DNA from: Channallabes apus
Taxonomy: Eukaryota; Chordata; Actinopteri; Siluriformes; Clariidae
Length of the DNA stretch: 64,000 nt
Direction of reading: 5' to 3'
Assembly (NCBI GenBank): GCA_030522415.1
Contig: CM060113.1
Span: 4,835,467 to 4,899,466 of the forward strand
This document shows, one piece after another, positions 11,570 through 22,533 of this stretch (within the stretch, counting starts at the first letter, position 1; every line of letters begins with the position of its first letter). The translations under genes and the position numbers were made by a program. The notes below the pieces were generated by a model. It searched no databases. It was given only the letters and a program-made list of their open reading frames with translations, and was not told where the DNA came from.

Positions 11570-13837
11570 ATGTTGATGCTAATGTGGTCTACATTGTTGG
11601 TTTTTAATAAAATCGGTAAGAATGGATGGATATTTATGTTTTCTGATAATATATAGATTTAGCACACAGTATTATAAGAAATGTAATTATCATTTATGTT
11701 CTTGTTAGATTTATGATAATCTGAGTTATTATGTGTATAATAAAATTGTGAGAATAACATTTCATTCTTTAAATCTTGACATTAGATTCTGGACGATGTA
11801 ATGATATTCATCAGCCGAACCCACTGATCACTGCTGATGTTGGTGATAATGTGACTCTGCACTGCTTTCGACTGGGGACAGACAGAGCTGGTTCCATTGT
11901 TTGGTACAAGCAAATAGTAGGACATGAACCTTGTGTAGTTGTTACAGTGGAACGTACACCCTTTTTTAAAAACCAATTTGAGTCTCAACGATTCAGCATC
12001 AAGGAAGAAGAACGAGGCTACCATTTACATATTGCTCATGTGGAACCATCGGGTGAAGCCGTGTACTACTGTGGGGTTCTACAATTCACACCAACTTTTG
12101 GAAAAGGAACATTTTTATCAGTTAAAGGTATGAATGTTAACATTCAAGTATTAATTCTCAGGAAGCAGGAAGGACATCTCATGTAAAACCTGAGCAATAA
12201 TTTGTGGATCGATTGATCCAATGTTGTGGCTCTGAGAAAGAGAAATATATAAAAATAAAACATTTTCTTTACAGTATTTGTATCTAATAAAATGTGAATA
12301 TTGATTTCACAGTATCATTAAAAATATATGTATTACAATCTTTAAGTGTCTTTAAATGTCAAGTACTGTAAGTGCCACAATAGAATTAGTTCTTCTTGAA
12401 TAGTCAGTGGGCTCAGTACTATTTCAGTCTGTTTGAGACCTACAGTATTAAATTATGCTAAAAATAGTTAAAACAATGTGATATAATTTTAAGCATTTAT
12501 TTCTATTCTATTTTTTATACATGTCTAAATATTAAAACAAAATGAAAGCTTTCTTGAGGCGGCGCAGTGGTGTAGTGGTTAGCACTGTCGCCTTGCACCT
12601 CCAGGGTCTGGGCTCGATTCCCGTCTCTGTGTGCATGGAGTTTGCATGTTCTCCCCGTGCTTGGTGGGTTTCCTCCGGGTACTCCGGTTTCCTCCCACAG
12701 TCCAAAGATATGCAGGTTAGGCTAATTGGCGTTCCTAAATTGCCCGTAGTGTGTGATTGGGTGTGTGTGTGTGCCCTGCGATGGATTGGCACCCTGTCCA
12801 GGGTGTACCCCGCCTAGTGCCCGAAGTCTCCTGGGATAGGCTCCAGGTCCCCCGCGACCCTGAACACAGGATTAAGCGGTATAGAAAATGAATGAATGAA
12901 TGAATGAATGAAAGCTTTCTTTTCTATCATAATAAACAGGTAAACCAGATGTAAAAGTCTCCGTGTTCCAGAGCAGTGTGTTGGAGTCGGTTCCAGCAGG
13001 ACCGTCAGTGACTCTGCAGTGTTCGGTTCTCTCTGAGAGCAGAGCAGCAGAACTCCAAGTGCTCTGGTTCAGAGCTGCTCCACCACAATCCCATCCTCAA
13101 ATCATTTACACTCATCACAACAGCAGCCATCAGTGTGAGAGCGGCTCTTCTACACACACCTGTGTGTACAACTTCTCCAAGAACATCCTCAGCCTCAGTG
13201 ATACTGGGACTTACTACTGCGCTGTGGCCACGTGTGGGAAGATCATTATTGGAAACGGGACACGAGTACAACTGGATTTGAATACATTGACTGACCAACA
13301 TTCATGTAAATATGAATTAAATGCTTTAATTTTTATTAAATACCAAATATTTATAATGTATTTATTTATTTTCCTACAGTTTCTTTAGTGATCTGCCTTG
13401 CTGTAGCTTTGACACTGTGTGTGGTGGTGATCTTTGTTCAACTTATTTTAAGTTGTAAAAAACAAGACGTTGACCTTCACCACAGTAAGTCTCATTTAAT
13501 TTGAAGTAGAACATAATTTAATTCCATGAAGACACTCAGTACAATTACAATTAAAATTACAATTACAAAAGTACAATGGAATATTTTTTTTTTTTACAGT
13601 GAAACATCATCATGGTTCTATCATACAGGTAACTATTCAGCAATGTGTATACACATATTAACAAAAACGAACACTAATTATCATTTTGTGATTAACTCTT
13701 GTCTATTTCTTCAGGACTGTGATGTTGTGGAAATCAACTATGCTTCTATAAATTTCAATAAAAGTGAAAGAGCAAAAATAAAAGAACAACCTCAAGATAG
13801 TGTTTATTCTGAAGTGTTATACACGTCTGTTACTTAG
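11570..13837 (+). CDS. nitr: Novel immune-type receptor (NITR B), two Ig domains, ITIM tail
   Basis: Tandem duplicate of gene A. Exons: 11570-11615, 11786-12127, 12940-13305, 13380-13484, 13600-13628 and 13715-13837, giving 336 aa. The leader is identical to A. The V domain keeps C42, W55, C111 and FGKGT, with changes clustered near the CDR3-like loop (VLQFTPT instead of VLIFTAT) and around residue 78. The second Ig domain is nearly identical to A but its J-like motif reads IGNGT: the Phe is replaced by Ile. It also has A151P. The tail lacks a three-residue ENK segment and has INYASI (canonical ITIM), SVYSEV and VLYTSV. Intron 2 contains a SINE absent from A. The reading frame is intact, so it is probably functional. 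Confidence 0.87.
12556..12906 (+). mobile_element. tRNA-derived SINE in intron 2 of NITR B
   Basis: Same family and orientation as 9862-10246, with a degenerate B box (GGGCTCGATTCCC) and an ATGA-repeat tail. It is flanked by the 15-bp direct repeat AATGAAAGCTTTCTT at 12541-12555 and 12907-12921. Gene A has only the single uninterrupted target sequence near 5352-5370, so this SINE inserted after the A/B duplication. Confidence 0.9.
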
Positions 13838-13997
13838 ATTACTGTTAATCTTTCACTATTAAATCATATAACAATTAAACAAATCTGTAAAAAGCATTTA
13901 GCATCATATAAAGGTGATTCTTTCAAGAATAAAGAAATGAGCTATAATAATATAATGTTGTGTGAATGTTCTTATTAACCTTATTAGTAAATAGTTT

Positions 13998-14003
13998 AAT
14001 AAA
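13998..14003 (+). terminator. AATAAA polyadenylation signal of NITR B
   Basis: Positioned about 160 bases after the stop codon, paralogous to 6459-6464. Confidence 0.6.
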
Positions 14004-14359
14004 CTATCATGTTGTGTGGTCTGTTTATTCATAGTGCATAATAAAGTTTGTGCTTATCATGTTTTGCATATCAAACTATTGATATGTACCATTTAACTTA
14101 ATATGCATATAGTAATTATGACAATATTTATATCGGCTATTGGGTATATAAAAACTCTTGATATTTAAATCAGACAGTCGTTCACTTTCTCTGGTTAAAC
14201 ATGCTGATGAAAAGGTTTAACCACAACTGAAAATCAACAACAATAAATAATAATAATAATAGTAGTAATAATAAATAAATAATTAAACTTTTCAAATTAG
14301 ATCACATGTGGGGCGTATATTGTCAGATGCATGCAGTGTGCATCATATCTGTAAGTCCA

Positions 14360-14525
14360 GTACGAGTCCAGGATGTCCAAAAGAAAGTGTAAAAGCAGCA
14401 GCAATGAAGCACCAGGCAATAACCATGGAGATAAAGGTGAAAATAATTGAAAGAACAGATAGAGTTGAAAAGAATGGAGACATTGTTTGTTCTTTCATTG
14501 AAGCTCGATTCTAAAGAACAGTGCA
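14360..14525 (+). mobile_element. Fragment resembling the DNA-binding end of a pogo/Tigger-type transposase
   Basis: A plus-strand frame reads AITMEIKVKIIERTDRVEKN then DIVCSFI, resembling the N-terminal helix-turn-helix of pogo/Tigger transposases (pattern: AIT-E-K--II-R-E-G-K--DIA). Nothing of the catalytic domain follows. The call rests on pattern alone. Confidence 0.4.
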
Positions 14526-14639
14526 CCATAATATACTGAGTATACCAAAGTGTGTTAGTTGTATCCTAGTACGTAGACAACATTTGTAAGACTTACTAAC
14601 AAATTGAATTTAAGAATGAGCTGATTTGTATATAGCTTT

Positions 14640-14712
14640 GACCAGGCCAGGGGCAAAGACATGACAAGCCGAAATAGCGACTACGTGCGTTCTGAGAATA
14701 CTAGGGCATGAT
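14640..14712 (-). mobile_element. Small DIRS recombinase-region fragment
   Basis: Contains GAAATAGCGACTACGTGCGTTCTGAGAATACTAGGGCA, closely matching 27731-27770 of the DIRS element, preceded by a piece resembling 27436-27465 (AGCCCAGGGGCAA). The two pieces are adjacent here but about 270 bases apart in the DIRS, so this is a deleted remnant. Confidence 0.6.
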
Positions 14713-15046
14713 TTTATGCCCTTCACTTAGCATGGACAAATCATGCTATAAGATGAGATATTATTCTATTAGTAACATAGCTGAAAACTTTCACAAACAT
14801 TATTACAATTAGAAACAAATAATAATAATAATAATTAAAATAATAATAATAATAATAATAATAATACACTTCATTAGCAATTAGCCTTTTAAGAAAACAG
14901 TTATCCACATTAATGTTTTTGAATTCTTTATTGTGAAAACATCTAAAATGCAAATCTGCAAAGGTTATGACAAATTTCGAACACAGGTTTGTATAATATT
15001 ATAACACACTATTAATTCATAAGTGTGTTATAATACAATTATAACG
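14713..15046. repeat. AT-rich spacer with (AAT)n
   Basis: Holds an (ATA/AAT)n run at about 14817-14866. No gene is seen. Confidence 0.7.
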
Positions 15047-16545
15047 CAGATAGCACACACGTGCGACGTCATCTTTTTCATCTGGCAGATGTCTGGCAGA
15101 GGGCGTTTGCTCATCTGGCAGATGTTGCCGTGACGTCCGTGAGCGACGCTTAGCCTACGTATTTAAGATGTAAATTAATTAAAACGTTCCTGATCCGCTC
15201 TTTAGACGATGTTAATCAGATGTTCATACATCTGCCAAATGTCTGATTCATGTTGGATAGACGCCGTTTATTAAAACACCCCCCTCCCATTATTTTAATT
15301 AAATACCCTCGGTTAATTATAATTAACCATGGTCAATAGAATTGTGTGAAGGAAGGAAGCAGACAAAGGGGATAAAACAGAGATTTTTATTTTATATTTA
15401 ATAAAAACCCTGTTTTACACCAGCAGCAGCTTACAAATGAGGTCTCAATTTGAAAACACCACAAATAAGTATTAATCGTTGAAAAAAAATTGAACACCAA
15501 CAGACTTTTGTACTTTATAACTGTCCCTTATGACTTTTAAATATGACCGTTAGATCCAGTTGGTCAGGAAACTCCTGAAGTCAGATGCAGACACACTTTC
15601 AGTCACAAACTACTGTGAAAAAATACAGAGATAGATATTCAATTAAAATTCATGATACTTAATTTAGCAAATTAACAATATTTATACTTTGTTCCTCTCG
15701 CTTCACAACTCATGAGAACAGACCGGAACCAGAACCGAACCGCAGATTAAGCACGCGCATATAACCGCCGGTATTTTAAGTGTGATTAAAAATACAAGAA
15801 ATAACTTAAACCAAAATAACGTGACTAAACATCGCTAAACAACAGGTGACATTTATGTTCAGTATTTCGTTTCTATTTAGAAAGATAGGAATTAATTACT
15901 GTTTACCTTTTCCACACGACCGCCAAACGTTTGTCTTCTCAACACACTGTGTTCTCTTCTCGCGATGTTTGCTCTGATATTTCCGGTTTTGCTATTTCCG
16001 GTTTTCATAGTGACACGACCTCTTTGGTTTATCTCAACATGATTGAATCTAATACATGTTAAGTTGTTGAATTTCATGCAAATACAACATGATTTATTCA
16101 TGTTTATCTTGGAAACATGAAACTATTATGTACAAAACACATATTACATTTTTTTTGAGTGTATAAGAAAGAAAATGGGAAAAGGAACATGACCCTGCTT
16201 TTACATCTAGAAAGTAATGTAGTGTTCATCTTTAAATGTGCTATTGTATACATTCTAGTAAAATATCTGGATTAAAAAAAAATAAAAAATCACACATTTC
16301 CCCTTAAATCATTCAAGTTATAGCTGATGCTGCAGCTTCCGGTTCACATAACAGCAAATTTCGGATGTTAAACATACGTCATATATACATCGTATAGACG
16401 TAAAGACGATGTATCATTTACCAGCTCAAACAGGCAATCTACAGACAATCAAAATACGACTATAAAAAAACTAACACAATGTTCACCAGATGATACGATC
16501 TTTAGCAGACGTCTCTGCGACGTACCTGTGCTATTTCAGAAGTTT
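15047..16545. mobile_element. Probable inverted-repeat DNA element, degraded
   Basis: The left end reads GATAGCACACACGTGCGACGTC. The right end, reverse-complemented, reads AATAGCACAGGTACGTCGCAGA, an imperfect inverted pair about 1.5 kb apart. Both arms carry repeated GCAGACGTC/CAGATGT-type words. The interior includes ordinary AT-rich sequence and no transposase. The superfamily is not assignable by eye. Confidence 0.4.
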
Positions 16546-16638
16546 AATCTTCTATTAACTTGACAGTTCAGAAGTATCCCTACTACAATGTTTAGTAATG
16601 TGTTGGACAATTAATGTGAAGGACATTTCAAGTAAATA

Positions 16639-16693
<55 letters not shown>

Positions 16694-16899
16694 GCATTCA
16701 GCAATTCAGTTGATAAATAGTGTATGGGTAACAACCACTGTAAAATTTCTTAAAATTACAAAAAAAAAAAACAAGACCAGTTTGTGGTATTTTGTTTTGT
16801 TCTTCAGGACAAATAAATTATATTTCACATGTGATATTTATTTTCTAGAGGTATGAAAAAATGCATCTTATGAGGGGCATTTCAGCAGGAGCATTAAGA

Positions 16900-16971
<72 letters not shown>

Positions 16972-17507
16972 GAGAGAGAGAGAGAGAGAGAGAGAGCCTA
17001 AAAAGTAAAAAAAAAAATTATTTAATAAAAACAAATATACAGATGCTGTAAATCAGTATTTTGAGTTTACACTACTGATTACATAGGAAAACAAAAATAA
17101 AGAAAAAAAAAGTTTTATTATTTTTTGTTTGTAGATTGTTATCTATAATAGGAATCTACTGTAAATGAGCACCATATTAAAAGTAATAAAAAGTCAGTTA
17201 ATTTATCATTTTATTCTCTTTTCTTCGAACAAAAAAGCATACTGCACATGTATAAATGCTTAAAATATAAAGACTTCTAAAATGTATGTGCACAAATATC
17301 TTATGTTGATGTGTTTCACAAGAGCAGGATACATTTTTTTCATCCCTCCCACATGTTCACCATCAGGTACTCAATCATTATCATCTACACGTACTGACCA
17401 TTTTGTCAGGCCCACATACGATAGAGTATGTCACTGTACAGGTGTGTGTAGAGTTAGTGACTATCATACAGAACTGCTTGAGATGCTAAACCCCTCTAAG
17501 TGCACTT
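16546..17507. repeat. Intergenic with three microsatellites
   Basis: (ATT)n at about 16640-16695, (CA)n at about 16903-16968 and (GA)n at about 16973-16995. No host coding exon is seen before the tail exon of pseudogene C. Confidence 0.8.
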
Positions 17508-17873
17508 TTAACAAACTGTGTAACAAACTTTTCCTCTCGTTAGACATCTAAGGCACTTACTGTAATTAGCAAATGGTACTTCAGAATAAACACAATATTC
17601 TGGCTTCTCTTTCTTTCTTGTCCCTCTTTTGCTATTATTTTTATTGAAATCTAAAGCAGCATAATTCACCTCAGCTTCATCACGATCCTGTGGAAATAAG
17701 CAAACAAATGTTTATTTTATACCTAAACCATGAAAATAAAAGCTAACACTGTATTTTTATTTTTTATTTTTTTATAAATAATGAGATCATGTAGGTACAA
17801 TTTCATACTGATTACCAGATTGGCTGAGTCTTGTTGAGGCCTCACTGGAGAAAGAGAGTGAGAGAGAGAGATC

Positions 17874-17920
<47 letters not shown>

Positions 17921-19334
17921 ACCTATATTTAAATAACCTCTAAGCAATATAACACTCAAGGTCATGCTGTTGTACTGGATATCAGCACAGCTGTGATGTG
18001 GCTGTAGATAGGATGGTGACTCACAGTTACACAGCTGGCAGAGATGGAGATCAACAGTTACAGTGTGACAAAAAAAGTAGTCCTAAATTCGTACCGGTAA
18101 AATGCAGCCAAATGGTTAGGAGAATAAACAATGAAGGTGATGGACAGTCCTGAGAAACCTATAAGATTTACTTTATATTTCCAATTATTCCACTTTTATC
18201 ATCTAACTTCCTAGTTGCTCAAAGATGAATCCCATTTTAGGGTGTACAATCCATTGTTCTACACACTAAGTAGAGTGGTAATGCTCTATATCAGCACTCG
18301 TGGAATTCCTCTTGTCCAATCAGATTGCTGCAAATGATTCATTTATTTTCAATAAACAATTAATTTCAACTAAAATTCAGAAACCAGTTGGGAAAAATAA
18401 GCATGCTTCTCCTACTTCCATAATCATTAGCAGAGTTAATAGCAGTTATTAATCACAAAGGATGACTACAGTTATAAAAGTAGATATTTTGTCAGTTCAT
18501 TATTTCTGAGGGCTCAGGTGTGTGTGGCAACATCCTGGCGAATCTCAGTATTAACCTCAACTGTTTCTGCTTATCAGTTTGAGAAGTGTTTTTACAATTT
18601 ATAATTATACAATGATTAACTAATGGAAAAAAAATAAGTTGCCAGGCTTCCCTTATGTAGGCATTCCAGAAAATGGTCTAATGCTAAACCTTCAATCATA
18701 TGTTTAGTGTGGATGCGGTCATATTATTTCAATTAAACATTTTCACCAATTGAACTAACATTTTCAACAATTAGAAATTTCAAAACAAACACACATAAGT
18801 TAAATATATGAACAACATTGTGCAGATTCAATTACCTGCTACATCCAAGAACGTTCCATTAGATATCGCAAAATTCTCCCAGCTAAATTTTCCACAGTAG
18901 TAAAGTCCACCATGTTCTTTTTCTACACATAGAATTGTTAGAAAAAAGCTGTTATCAGTCGATAACATTATAATTCCATTATAAATCCTGACGCATTGTG
19001 CTCAGGAGAAACTGTGTCACCCTTATATACTAATCTTTCTCCAACTTTTTGAGGCATTTCTCCAAAAGTTTGTTTGTACCAAACCACACTTTCAGCCTTA
19101 GGAATGTCTCCGAATGGGCACTTAAGTGTAACACGTTCTCCAGACTTTACCGAGAGAAAAAATTATCTGGTTAAATCCACAGATTGGGCTGGATCTGGAA
19201 AATGAATTCAAATATAAATGTACAAGCAAGAGAAATAAACAAAAGATTAAACACATTAAAACATATGGAAGTAGGAAAAACAGTGTCTTACGTATTGTAG
19301 TGAGAAATAAAAGAATTGTCCACATTGGACTCAT
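17508..19334 (-). pseudogene. NITR-like receptor pseudogene C, ITIM tail still open
   Basis: Recognisable exons on the minus strand: leader 19292-19334 (MSPMWTILLFLTTI), V exon 18836-19194, a 29-base exon 17816-17844 (VRPQQDSANL, matching exon 5 of gene A), and tail exon 17508-17687. The V exon keeps VVWYKQ, YYCG and an SNGT J-like remnant. It has an in-frame TAA after DLTR, a frameshift in its second half, and a length (359) out of phase. No second Ig exon or transmembrane exon is recognisable between 17845 and 18835. The tail has VNYAAL (ITIM) and CVYSEV. Splice sites of the surviving exons look intact. This is best read as a recently inactivated receptor, though an unusual splice form cannot be excluded. 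Confidence 0.65.
17871..17920. repeat. (AAT)n microsatellite inside pseudogene C
   Basis: Trinucleotide run between the 29-base exon and the remains of the upstream intron. Confidence 0.9.
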
Positions 19335-20231
19335 CCTCAGAAGTTGACTGATATTCAGATCAAACTGTTAAAAAATACGGAAGCACCAAGTATTTTATAC
19401 CGGGAATTTTTATCTGATTGGCTGAGTTACACGTTACAAAGCCTCTTTATATTTCCTTTGCATTGACATTTCTATTTTTGGACTAAAGTTGAGTAGAGAA
19501 ACTAAAGCTACAAAACTTATTCTGGTAGAGTGTGGGTATGTTACAAAGAACTCTTGTCGTTCATGGTTTCTTTGAACTTAAAAGAGGTGGGTTTGATCTG
19601 AATTATTCAAGTAAAATGACGTACACATGACAGAGGTTTGTAGTGTATAAAAAACTAATTTTAAAATTTAGTAAATGCTCACAATAAAAACAAAGTTAAA
19701 TGAAACATTCAATATTAAAATGTGAAAATTTATTTCATACATAATTGAAAAAAATACAAAGCATTTATGTATAGTATATGTGTATGTATATACCTGTGCA
19801 TGCATGGTGTGCTTGTTTTTGGTCTTCCAGAAGTGGAAAGTAGGTTACTAAAGACTTACTTCATCTCACCATTATACCACAGACACAGATCATTCTAAAA
19901 TCTTCCATAGGTGTTCAGTCTGAGATGTGGTTGGGATGTGGTGACTGTAAATTTATACAGTAAGTGCTTTAACATGCTGTAACAGTGGTGGCTGGATTTT
20001 CTAACAGCTTTACATATAAAGTACAGTTTTAAATATAAATTAGCTAAATAAATAGTTACATTAGATCAAATGTATATATGTATTGTATATATTTATAATA
20101 CATTCATTTGGGTTAATTTGTGTGTGTGATACTGTAAGTCTTTATCAATGACTCATTGCTTCTAAAGACTTATCACACACACACACAAATTAACCCAAAA
20201 CACGCAAAGTATATCCTGTGCTCATGAATTA

Positions 20232-20273
<42 letters not shown>

Positions 20274-20639
20274 TTATATATTAATTATACAATTAATAAG
20301 TATATACCCTATTTTTATTTATTTGTATTTATTTTTTACTTATTTTTTCATGGGTGGAAACTAACTGTATTCCTGAAATAGAATTTGAGCATAATATGTG
20401 ACCCAGTCTCGAAAACCCAGGCTGGGCCATGTAGATGTAGAAGCAACGTCAACACGACCATATATTAAGATTCTCTTAGTAACAAGTCAACTCTAGGGCT
20501 CCATATTATGCAGTGCTCGCCATTTGCTTACCTGATATCGTAAACTTTAGGAAGTGTTGAGAAGATAGGTATCTAAGCCACAGTAATACATGGACTCTTC
20601 TAATGATTTTACTTGATCTTCTTTTTTACCATGCTTGAA
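19335..20639. other. Intergenic region with hairpin and (GATA)n
   Basis: No gene is seen. It contains a near-perfect inverted repeat (20108-20143 with 20163-20197) and a (GATA)n run at 20230-20272. Confidence 0.6.
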
Positions 20640-20990
20640 AATGGAATCCTTTATGTCAGTTTTTCCCAACCCTTTTTTCCCTTGGAGCCCCCCGTGCTTA
20701 TATCTAAGAAAATCTGCCCTAGATTTTGGGTTTTCCTTGCGCCACCAGGGCGGCTCTGGCCTTTTAAGTTGTGGCTTTGCACGGCCTCTGGGGGGTATTC
20801 TATGGTGTCTGAAACATGCATGGTGGGCTGTGGTTAATTGGGTGTTCTGGTGCCTTTCTATTGTTGCTGCTGTTGACTTTTTTGGTAATTTGTGCTGCAT
20901 TGGCTTTTCTGTGGGGATGGACCAGATAGACTGGCCTTTGGTCCCACATACTCATGTTCCTGTCATCAATTTACTGGTGTATAGTTGATG
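20640..20990 (+). repeat. Interspersed repeat, unknown family, copy 1
   Basis: The right-hand part (about 20878-20990) shares words with the minus strand of 33105-33300: GTGCTGCATTG / GTTGTGTTGCATTGAC, CTGGCCTTTGGTC, and TTACTGGTGTATAGTTGAT / TTACTGGTATATACTTGAT. The left part is GC-richer than its surroundings and has an open frame in both strands, but I recognise no protein family. Confidence 0.5.
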
Positions 20991-21146
20991 ATTAATGTTA
21001 TTCAATTTATTTCGTGGTGGTAGTGGTGGTGTTAATGCTCTGGCTGCTTGTTGTATTCCAAAATGACTAAAGAACATTCATGTTTCTCTGCTTGCATACG
21101 GAAAGCTAAATCTTTATTGAACTGTTTCTAAAATATGTGTTTCCAC

Positions 21147-21184
<38 letters not shown>

Positions 21185-21927
21185 TCATTACCAAATGGAC
21201 AAAAATGACAGTGCTGTGTCCATATGTACCTAAGGGTGGGTTTACACTTGATATGTAAAATGAGACTTGGTCTGTAAGTGCAGTTCACCAAAACAAATGT
21301 GAACGCTGCCCTCTGAACCTCGGGGTGCACCAAGGAAGAGAACCGGGACCGCTTGAAAAGGTAGGTCTTGGTCTTTTTCCAAACAAACTCTGGTGCAGTT
21401 AGATTAAACTGTGAAATCACAATGGACCAAAGTCCTGTAAACGAACCCAGTATGCTTTGCTAGCATTATCTGATAATGATGACTGTATCAGAGCACTGGT
21501 CCACTCTGTATCACTGACACTCGATGTAGAGGAGGTAACATTTGGATGGGCAGCTAATAAGAAAATAGTCCTAGATCACATACCTACATCACATGAGTAA
21601 TCCAGCATGGTGCTGAACTAAAAAAAAATACTTAATGTAAATAATAAATGAAACACTGACAAATGATATGCTATGCTTGTGCTCTTGTCAAAGTATAATA
21701 TTAAGTTTTCAGCTGGTTAAGATACAACTACTTTAAAATCCACATATTTTCTGTTGTGTCTGTTGGCCCAATACTGAAAATGCAATAAACACTAAGCAAA
21801 CCAGAGCTTTATACTGGTGAGATGTGTCATATTATGCAATGGTCTGAACCAAGAGAACAAACTACTGTATGAGCAGACCCTAAATCAAGAAAACAGAAGA
21901 TTTAATTATTTATTTCTTCATTTTACC
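20991..21927. other. Intergenic, possible decayed DNA element
   Basis: Holds an (ATC)n run at 21151-21182. A segment starting near 21233 (GTGGGTTTACACTTG, with CCGGGACC and CAAACTCTGG words) resembles a degraded inverted-repeat DNA element, but I cannot define its ends. No gene is seen. Confidence 0.4.
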
Positions 21928-22142
21928 GCTTTATCATGTATACTGGGTTGTGGGGGGCCTGGAGCCTATCACAGGAGACTTAGGGCACAAGGCGAGGTAC
22001 AGTACGCACTGGAGGAGGTGCCAGCCCATCACAGGGCACAAACACACACACGCATGCTCACTCACACATGGGCAGGTTGGAAACGCCAATAACCCTGGAG
22101 GTGCAAAGTGACAGTGCTAACCACTAAGCCACCCTGCCACCT
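21928..22142 (-). mobile_element. tRNA-derived SINE
   Basis: Minus-strand copy of the 9862-10246 family. It starts at the 3' end (ACCGCTTTATCATGTATACTGGG, GGAGCCTATCACAGGAGAC) and ends at the head (ACCCTGGAGGTGC, GCTAACCACTAAGCCACC). Part of the middle is lost. Confidence 0.7.
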
Positions 22143-22533
22143 ACAAGAACTGGTATGAAAGAAAATCCCTGACAAATCTTCATATAGCTTTTATGACATC
22201 AAAAAATTTAAATAAAAATGTGTTAAAAGCAACAAAGTAAAAAAAAGAACTTCCTAAATAAAGAGATAACACCGGGGATTCATTTTATGGTGTTAATTTA
22301 CGTATAAGAAACATTATTCCAATTTATTTAAAATCTTACAAACCAAAGCATTTCTTTTATTTTGTTCCTAATTAATAACAATTTCAACTGTAACCACAAT
22401 AATATCATTTTGTTTAGATTGGAATGAAATAAACAAGCCACCTGTTTAAACTTTATGTCTGAACAGACTTCAAAACAGTTAATTAAAACTGAATGAAAAT
22501 AAATATATATTATTAAATTTGTTTTTAAATAAT
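22143..22533. other. 3' flank of NITR D, no other gene
   Basis: AT-rich sequence after the gene D stop codon. No clear AATAAA is found on the minus strand close to the stop. Confidence 0.5.

Larger units (their letters stand above)
8870..14390 (+). repeat. Segmental duplication copy 2 (carries NITR gene B)
   Basis: Paralogue of 2500-6858. It differs by two SINE insertions (9862-10246 and 12556-12906), a shorter (CA)n tract, and about 230 extra bases near 8960-9480 with no counterpart in copy 1. The 3' match ends near GGATGTCCAAAAGA (about 6843 and 14371). Immediately after that point copy 1 is joined to the Tc1 relic while copy 2 continues into a pogo-like fragment. Confidence 0.85.

Noticed and set aside
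20547..20988. Overlapping 117-aa frames on both strands as a gene
   Set aside because: The right-hand part is an interspersed repeat found again at 33105-33300, and neither frame matches a family I recognise.
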